Assembly: GCA_043751595.1 (NCBI GenBank)
Contig: JAYUZR010000035.1
Location: 33,122-97,121, forward strand
Length of the DNA stretch: 64,000 bases
Reading direction: 5' to 3'
Origin: JAYUZR01 sp043751595
GTDB taxonomy: Bacteria > Patescibacteriota > UBA1384 > CAILIB01
Program-made: the position numbers and the translations under genes
The notes under the pieces: generated by a model
The model's database searches: none
Seen by the model: the letters and a program-made list of their open reading frames with translations, nothing else
What the model was told of the DNA's origin: nothing
Shown: positions 24,379-32,700 of the stretch, one piece after another
Layout of the letters: the number at the start of each line of letters is the position of its first letter
Position numbering within the stretch: the stretch's first letter is position 1

Positions 24379-25716
24379 ATGGCCGAATTACCTGAGCAGG
24401 CACCAGTTCCGGCTATCCCACCTCCCCATCCTTTTAGCACACCACCATCGTTTGCTCAGGCGCCTAGGCAGGGTATCCGAGGAAGGCTTGATTCTATTCT
24501 CGAGCGTGTCCCGCGCCAGACCTGGCTTGGCCTTGGGGTACTAGCCGGGGTTCTCATTATTGGGGCCATTATCCTTCTCGCTTATGCAGCAAACAGGGGA
24601 GGAATCTTAGTAAAATCAGCCGCAGATCAGCCGCTTACTATCCAACTAAACGGCGCCACTACCAAACCTACCAAGCAAGGTACTGATTACTTCTTGCGCA
24701 CGTATACCGGCCGATACAATGTAGTAGTTAAGCGAGATGGCTACGAGCCATATTCCCAAGATATTACCGTGGGTAGCAAACAGACAGTAGTTATTCGCCC
24801 CATCTTTAGCCTTTTGCCACCCGAAGGAAGTGCCGACCCAATAGTTTCGGTAGACCACGTACGGGCAGATCCCGCCAACAATAAGCTCTTCTTTGTGGGA
24901 GATAGGAAAAGTGGTCTCTACGAACTACCTCTGGCAACCCGCATTCCTCGCAAAATTAGTACCAAGGCAATGCCTGGTATCTATGATATTGAGTGGTCTA
25001 AAGATCCTAATGTAGCCATTATTCTTGCTAACCAGGGGACATTCCTGCAAGAGATTCCAACCTTCGATTTTCAGAATCAGCTTACCGCCCAGATCTCTGG
25101 ACCAGAGGTAGAAAGCGCTGCTTGGGATCCTAATGACCAGAGTAGATTAGCGGTAAGTATTACTCGCACCAATGGCGAACACTCACTTATTTTTACCGAT
25201 AAAAAGCTAGTAAAGCTGGACCGCAAGGCCGATCTTACCGGCATCGAGAATCCGCACCTTACCTGGAGCGCCGATTCGCGGGTAATCCTTTTGGTTAGTC
25301 GCAGCAAGGACCCTAACCAGAACAATATCTGGAAGTACACCACAGCAGATGGAACCCTGAGCCAAGTAACCACCGATGGTGCGTGGGGTGGGGTAGAGAT
25401 TTCTCCCAATGGCGATAAAGTGATCGCCGAACAGGATGGCAAACTTTACGCGCTTTCACTTAGTGACGGTAGTAAAACCGATATAAAGATTGTTGGTAAC
25501 ACCCGCCTTATTGCTTGGCGCGATAACGATAGTTTCTTTGTGCCAGACGTGGGCCGCAACAGGTTACTTTTAGCAAATCTTGATGGCACCAGAATCGAAC
25601 TTTCCTTCAGCTTTACCAACCCGCACGAGATTCAAGGTCTATTGTACTTCCCAGAGCAGAAAATGATTGTTTTCTATACTTCCAGGGCCTTATACACCCT
25701 GTCGGTGGGTGTATAA
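24379..25716 (+). CDS. Membrane-anchored PEGA domain / beta-propeller protein
   Basis: 445 residues. A Pro-rich cytoplasmic N-terminus is followed by a transmembrane helix near 50-72 (LGLGVLAGVLIIGAIILLAY). A PEGA domain at ~75-135 includes GRYNVVVKRDGYEPYSQDIT. The rest is a TolB/WD40-like propeller with repeated WSxD/WDPND-type blades (IEWSKDPN, AAWDPNDQ, LTWSADSR, VEISPNGDK). PEGA domains are surface-layer or carbohydrate-associated. In this operon the protein probably sits on the outer face of the membrane as a structural or binding part (inference). It starts 2 nt after the previous stop. Confidence 0.75.
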   Translation: MAELPEQAPVPAIPPPHPFSTPPSFAQAPRQGIRGRLDSILERVPRQTWLGLGVLAGVLIIGAIILLAYAANRGGILVKSAADQPLTIQLNGATTKPTKQGTDYFLRTYTGRYNVVVKRDGYEPYSQDITVGSKQTVVIRPIFSLLPPEGSADPIVSVDHVRADPANNKLFFVGDRKSGLYELPLATRIPRKISTKAMPGIYDIEWSKDPNVAIILANQGTFLQEIPTFDFQNQLTAQISGPEVESAAWDPNDQSRLAVSITRTNGEHSLIFTDKKLVKLDRKADLTGIENPHLTWSADSRVILLVSRSKDPNQNNIWKYTTADGTLSQVTTDGAWGGVEISPNGDKVIAEQDGKLYALSLSDGSKTDIKIVGNTRLIAWRDNDSFFVPDVGRNRLLLANLDGTRIELSFSFTNPHEIQGLLYFPEQKMIVFYTSRALYTLSVGV

Positions 25717-25717
25717 T
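25712..25717 (+). promoter_or_regulatory. Consensus -10 (TATAAT) inside the PEGA gene end
   Basis: A perfect TATAAT overlaps the last codons of the PEGA gene and is followed by 6 nt and the ATG of the NlpC/P60 gene. This suggests an internal, leaderless promoter for the last two genes of the operon. Confidence 0.55.
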
Positions 25718-25723
25718 AAATCC

Positions 25724-26767
25724 ATGGCTGACTCCAGAAATACCACCATCCTCCTGACTGGAGCCATTGCTACCGTTTTTTTGATGAGCTTCCTGGCATC
25801 AGCAAGTATTGCTGGCACCAGAATCGGCTCCAGTAGCTCGCAGAGTGACGGCCCCAACCAGTTGGGTGCCACCAACACCAGCGCAGCTGTCCCTACCGAT
25901 CCCCGCATCGCCAGCCTTACTCAGGCAATCACTCGCTTGGCAGACCCTAAAGCAACAGCTGCCGATAAAGCCTCTTCACTTACCTCAACCTCCAATAGCC
26001 TACTCGAGTTAAAAAAAGGTCTTGCTACTAATACAAAACTGACTCAAGAAAAAAAGACTGAGTACGGCACTAAAATTGATGAAGCCCTCACCCTGGTAAA
26101 CCAGGCAAGTGCAGCTGCCAAGGCTGGTAATGGGGGAGCACAGTCTGCTGAGATCATGAAAAAGCTTCTCGCCAAGCTTGATGAACTCCCCGATAAAGAC
26201 CGCAAGGCAATTTATGGAATTGAAACTGGTGGTGCCGCTGCGGCAGTAGCCTTTGCTATTGCGGCCGTAAATGCCAACGGCAATGGAGCCGCTGGTGGTA
26301 TTTACCCTTACTCACACACTCGCCCTATCAACCCAACAGCATCCAACCCAGCCCAACGCGGCTTCGATTGCTCTGGCTTTGTGGGTTGGGTATTAAGCTC
26401 AGTCGGAGTTATCACCCTCACCAATGGCCAGGTAGATACTCAGTTACTCTACGATAAAGCGGAGGCTGGCAAAGAGATAACTTCAGTACGTAAGGGCAAG
26501 CTCAGCTATTCTGATGCTCAGAATATGTACAAGTCTGGAGAGCTTAAACCTGGTGATATTCTCTTGAGTGGAATGTATAAGGGGCAGCGGGTTGAAGGAG
26601 TTTCTCACGTTGTACTCTTTTTGGGTGAAGTTGATGGAAAATTAATGGTGGCTGAATCTCAAGACCGAGACGGCAAACACGGCGTTCACTTTACTACCCT
26701 AGAAACACGCCTAAGTGGCGGAAGAGCTGGTGTAAGCCTACTAGCTAGACCCAACTATGCTGGATAA
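25724..26767 (+). CDS. NlpC/P60 family cell-wall peptidase
   Basis: 347 residues. An N-terminal transmembrane or signal segment (LTGAIATVFLMSFLASASIA) precedes a ~130-residue helical region rich in Lys/Ala that may be coiled coil. The C-terminal NlpC/P60 domain has the catalytic Cys in RGFDCSGFVGWVLSSVG (near 215) and the His in GVSHVVLFLGEVDGK (near 294). Such enzymes cut stem peptides of peptidoglycan. The start at 25724 is fixed by the TATAAT 6 nt upstream; the frame from 25667 lies inside the previous gene. It is a second wall-cleaving enzyme in the locus. Confidence 0.85.
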   Translation: MADSRNTTILLTGAIATVFLMSFLASASIAGTRIGSSSSQSDGPNQLGATNTSAAVPTDPRIASLTQAITRLADPKATAADKASSLTSTSNSLLELKKGLATNTKLTQEKKTEYGTKIDEALTLVNQASAAAKAGNGGAQSAEIMKKLLAKLDELPDKDRKAIYGIETGGAAAAVAFAIAAVNANGNGAAGGIYPYSHTRPINPTASNPAQRGFDCSGFVGWVLSSVGVITLTNGQVDTQLLYDKAEAGKEITSVRKGKLSYSDAQNMYKSGELKPGDILLSGMYKGQRVEGVSHVVLFLGEVDGKLMVAESQDRDGKHGVHFTTLETRLSGGRAGVSLLARPNYAG

Positions 26768-29700
26768 CCTGCGTAGTCGCCTAGTCGGGTTATCGTTAGC
26801 TGCACTTCTTATTCAGCCAATTTTCCCATTGGTGGCGCAGGCAGCAGATGAGCAGACCGCAGCACAAACCATTCGTACCTGTTCAGAGCAAGTTGCAGAC
26901 TACTACGAACGTGGCATTGATCCCGAGGGACTAGGGGAAGCTGTAGATACTGTGGCCTTTGAAGCTAATGATCCAGATAATCCACCAACCCCCGAGGAGT
27001 TGGCCGAGTACGAAGACTTCCAGAACATTACCGAGTTTGATAACGGTGAGGGAGTTAACGTCTTCAACCAAATTATCGACCTAAACGTTGTAAAAAATAC
27101 CCCTGGTGCCCTCCCTGAAACCATCTCCCTCATCACCAGCGACGAATACGTAGCCAGCGTCATTGCCCTCTATGGTGACAATATTACTCACTACAAAACC
27201 AGTTTCTACGATCTTATTGTGGTCTGTAAGGCATCGAGCGCGGTAATTGATGAAAGAATCTTCGACCCTTACGTTCCGATCACTCCAGACTTCTTAAGCC
27301 TGAGCGAGGCCATCCAGCTTTCTTCTGCCAAGATTGCCTTTGCCCGAGCAGAGGATAAATACTACCTCCTAGGAGAACACTGCGAAGGTGGCCTTATTAG
27401 TACGCCAGCTAGCCAGTGGACCGCCGACACCAACCCCTGCCCAGGTTTTAAGCCAGAGGACGATATTATCCGAACCGGAAAATCACTAGGTAGATGGGAT
27501 GCGCCCAAGGTCGATCCGCGTGTTCTCTATACCCTTCTCTACTTAGTTACTCCAACCGAAGAAGGTGGCGCTGGTCGTGAGTACATTAAAGTAGCTCGCT
27601 TAGTAGACCCCATTTCAAGCAATATTCTTACCAACGCCGTTGCCAGCCCTTCGCCAGAAGCTAGTCCTTCTCCATCTCCTTCCGCCAGCCCTTCGCCATC
27701 CGCCTCGCCCAGCGACGAGCTAAAGTTTTCTAAAAGTAGTCAAGATGATACCGCCAAACAACCCGATCTTACTGGGTATCAAATTAATCCGGACGATGAA
27801 CCTCACTTACCTACCAAGGTAGCCAGCGCGGTTTCTATTAGTGAGATTGATAAAATCCGCTCGACTATTAAGATCACCAAGTATATTGGTATTTTTAGAA
27901 AGAAGTCGCGCGAGTATAACTACTACGCCCCATACCCAGTAAAGGTAGCCTGGCAAACTGAGGCTGGCTCGGCTGCTCAATCTATCCCAACCTTTGCCCA
28001 ACCCCAGCTCAACCTTTTGGCTAATGGCCGCTTCTTGGCGAACCAAGGCATCGTTGAGATGCTCAACCAGAACGGACTTGGCGATCTTAAGCTTGATGCC
28101 AATAGTGTAGAAATTAATTCCTTTGAGGACGTTGGTCGCTTGGTGGGAACGTCGCTAATCGAGCAATTACTAGGCACCCCTAATAACTCACTCAAGGGCT
28201 GGGATCTTACCTCTACCCTCGAGCAAATTGGTCGTGCTTACGCTGAGCAGCAAATCGGCCTTACCGCCGGGTCATTAGCAGAGGGTGACGATTTCCAGTC
28301 ACTGGTTCGAAATATTGGCCGTAGAACGATCGAGAAAAACTTAAACCTACCAGAACGCTCCTTGGCCGATGCCGGTGGGGATTCTTCGGTGTTACTTGAG
28401 AACCTTGGTAAGCGCTGGCTAGAGACCGAAGTACTTAAAATTAGCCCCGGATCCCTCGACGGTACTTCCGAGTTTCCAACCACCAAGGTCTCAGACCTCT
28501 TAGCCAGGGTGGGCGAGGGAAGAATAGAGGCGGTTATGAAGCTCCCGCGCCAGAGTATGCGCAAGAAGATCTACAGCGATAGTGATCCACAAAAAAGCTT
28601 ACGCGATAGCAGTGTTAAGGCTCGCCTTACCTTCCCAGATGTTAAAGGGAGTCCTAAAGACGAAGATTATCTAACCGCCGATTATCTTAACTCGCTCCTA
28701 AGCCTTTCCTACGTTGAATACAACGGTAGCGGGGCAAATATGTACGGCTTCACCAAAAATGACCTGCGTGACGCGGTTATTAACTTCTTTAAGGCTGGCA
28801 GCAACCAGAATGCCGTTGATACTTTTAAGCAGATTGTAGGAAGTAGAGTACTCGAGACATCGCTTGGAAGCTTCCAGTTGGGTGGAACGAGCACTCCAGT
28901 AACGAAGGAAAAGAAGCGTACGGTTGATATTACCAATTTAGGGCTTTTCACTTATGCAAAGGAGAAGGATGATAAGGGTAATCCTATCGCTTACGATTCC
29001 AACACCAAGTTCTATCCGTATTCTTGGTATCAAAAAATCCCATTTGGCGATCACGATACATTGGGCCAAGGAACACTTTGCGGCGCACTAGGGGAAGAGC
29101 CTTCAAACGATAGACTTCAGTTTGAAACCCCTGGAGGTGACAAATATACCGTGAAGTGTAATGAGCGAGATGAAGTAGCAAGTGATACCGCAGATACCAG
29201 CTTCTTTAAAGATTTGCAGGAGTATCTTCTTTCGCCAGATCTTGTTACTCAAACCGAGTTTAGACCAGATGAAAGCATTCATAAGGCACCAGTATATGCC
29301 GACTACCTTAAGGCAACTCCCGATAACGAATCCTTCGCCAAGCGCAGGTACAACCACGACTACGTTGCCTACATTAATGACCCAAGGCTCAATGTTGCCG
29401 TACCTCGCAACGGAGTAACTGGCGCAGATAGAGCAAGTCTTAGCGCCAAGCCAGTTGCCAGCGCAAGCGATCTCAAGCCAGACGATGCCGCTGGCCTCGC
29501 GGCACTTTCTGCTATCGCACCAATTTCTAGTGCACGAGCCTTTATTAATCAGACTCCTGAGTTAGCTAATAGCGCGCCACTCCAGGCAACGCTTAATATG
29601 ATTAGCGCACTCTATAGTACGCAGCAGTCGGTTGTGGTTAATGGGAAAACCGTTCCTCTCTTTGATCTCACCCCCGTAATGAATCAAGCAGGGGAAGAGC

Positions 29701-32700
29701 TACAGTATTCGCTTGCACTTCGCCTTAACGCCCTTCGTGCCCACCCAAGCTATAACGGAAACAAAGAGCAGTACCTTAGGGAGTATAATGATATTTCTAT
29801 ACCTACCGCCACTTCCAGCAACCCGTATAAGGGCTGGGATTTCCTATTAAGCGATCTTAAGGGCCAAGTAGCCTGCTTCCAGCGAAGTGGAGTTTGGCAG
29901 TATTCAGATGCCGCCCAAGGATTTGGCTGCGTTGCTGGTACAACTAAAAAGGTTATTAGCGCCGATGCCTCAACCGCATCCAACCAGGTAATCACCTACA
30001 TCGATCGCCTTCGCGAGCAGGTTACCAGTCTTTCCGATGCCCTAAGTTTTATGCTGGGAACTGGCGGCAACTGCCAGGGTGATGATGCCTCGAGTGAAGA
30101 GCTTTGTGGTCAGAGTGGAGCCAGTCAGGCAGTGGAGATTTACGGCTCCCTATACGAAACCGATGATAATGGAAGGATCGATACCGCTAAAATTGCTTAC
30201 TCCAAAGACCCACTGCGTGATTTGTTTATGCCTGTCATCAAAAAGCAGAATGGCAAAGCTAAAGGAGTAGACCGTGGAGCTGTAGTACAAATTAACGGGG
30301 CTGTTACCAACGGAAGTATCAACACTGCACTCGTGGCGAGCACCCAAAAATCGTACTGGAAACAAATTGGCCTCCAGGTAGCGAGTAAGCAATTTACCAA
30401 TGGTAATAGCCAGCGCCAGACCATGGCCACCACCCTACAAACAGGGTTTGGCGACTTTACCGCTGCCCTCAAGAACCTCGGTGCCTTCTCGATGGATGAT
30501 AGCAAGTTGAAGGCAGCCGGCATGACTATTGAAGACTTTGCTCGTATCTTCCAGCTTGGATTAGAGGACGATGTCTTTGAGCGATACGGCCGAGAAGAAT
30601 TGCTGCGGGCCTTATGGACCAAGACCGGCGCCACGGCAAGTATTAAAAAATCGACTGAGTATCAGAGCTTCATGAAAGAGCTGAACGACGTTGCGCAAGA
30701 TGTCGGCTTCTATCGAACCCGAATTGTCCGACTGACTGCGAATGATGGCGTCGTGGCGCAACTATCAGATACCCTCAACACCTTAAGCACCAAACTTAAG
30801 GCCGATGGCAAAATGACTGATGCCGAGTTTGATGCAATGAAGGCCGAGTACAACCAATCTCAGGCTGTTGCCGCTATTCAGCGAAGTGTCGATCCATCCC
30901 AGCGAGGTGCCCTCTCGCAACTAGAAGCAACTGCTAAGGGTTTGCAAACCGCTGGTCGCGATCACGAGCGTCCACTTCGTCGCATCTATCAACAGCTCCT
31001 CACTATTAAGACTCGCTTCCCAACTGTGGGCACCGAGCCAAGCTATGGTGGATTGATGACAAAAGCAGAAGATCTTGCCGAAGAGGGGGTCCAGCTTGTT
31101 CAGGAAATTGCCGCCGGCAAGCAACTACCTCGTCCGGTATACGACGGAACCCTAAGTGGTGGAATTGATAAAAAAGCTGGTGGCCTAGCCGAGAAGAGTT
31201 ATTCCAATAACCAGTGCTTCCCTCAGGGCAACCTGATTCAAGTATTAATGCGGGATAAGAAGCTTCTTGATACCACCAGCATTGATCAAACCGGATCTTT
31301 CAAGGCGCAACTTGCCAGCTTTGCCATCTACACCGGAGCCTGCCGGCTCGATACCGCCCTTGGCATGCCAAAGGGGAGTGTCTTTGGTTGGTATAGTCTG
31401 GGCAAAAAAGCCTTCCCACCCAAGAAAGATCTTGCCGCCAAGCCACCAATTGATCCAAACCCAACGCTCACCAACCCAGATGGAAGCCCAGCTCCTGGTG
31501 TACCTAGTTGGAAGGCTGGTGAAATGGGAACAGAAAATCTTGCCCTTGCAGCTGGTATTGGTGATGCCATCGCCAACAACGACACCACGGTTAGCTACAC
31601 CAATATTCACACCCAAAGCGCGACCAAGATTAAGGCACTAATGGACCGTGGGAAAAATGTCTTAATTGCTTCAGTAACCCTGCAACTCGCCAAGCAGTTC
31701 CCAGGAATTGAAGCTGCTCTGCGCAAAGCCAACCTTAGCCTGGACGATGTATCTCACATATTGCAGGGAGACCTGCGGCCACTGGCTCTTAAGTTGGGTG
31801 GGCCTGTTCTTGATAAAGCGCTCGATCTCCCCAAGGGCACTGGATATGCCTTAATGTTCCCAACCTGCCGATCCGAAACCGGGGCCACAACTGCCTGTAT
31901 CAACGACCCTAACCACCCTGGAACTGACCCTGATAATATCCGCCTCCAGACCATGGCTCGGGTTGGCTTTAAAAAGATTGGGGCCCAGATTCCCGATTTC
32001 CCGGCAGACTTCGATCTACTTAGCGGAGGTAACCTAGCCGCTTCGTGGGGTACTTCTCGCATTAGTAGTGTCCTCGGCCTTGAGAGTAATAGCTTTGGCG
32101 GAGTACTTGCCAGCAAGACCAGCCTTACCACCTCACAGCTCAATACTATTTCTAGCGTCGTATCAGGCAACTGTCCAAAATCACTCGACGCAACCAGCCA
32201 GCCAAACCAATGTTCGGCCGAGGCTACTGCCAGAATTGCACAGGCGTTTAGGGTAGAAAATCCTAAAAAGTCGAATTACATCGAGTTAAGTAAGAAGCTT
32301 ACAGCAAGCCTCAAGAACACCACTCCTCTAGCAAAGGGAGCGTTAGCGACTATTACTGATAGTGACCCCGTAAACCAAGCACTCGACTGGTACCTCTACC
32401 ATACCAGCCTTGGTATGTTCCAAACCCAACTTGCCCCTGATCTTATTACCAAAGAAGATACCATTGCCGCAGGTAAAAATATCGCCAGCGCAGCCTACTA
32501 TTATTACCTATACGAACCCTACGTAGCACCTGCTCAAAAAGGTCTTATTTCCAGGCTCTGGGATGCCGTGGCCGATCCAAGCCTGCATGTAGGAATTGCC
32601 GATCCTAAAGAGAGAATCCGAGCTGCCCGCCGTATTATTGTTCAAAGCTTTTACTCATCCGATACCTTTAGAGACATCACCCCCGATCAACTAGATCAGG

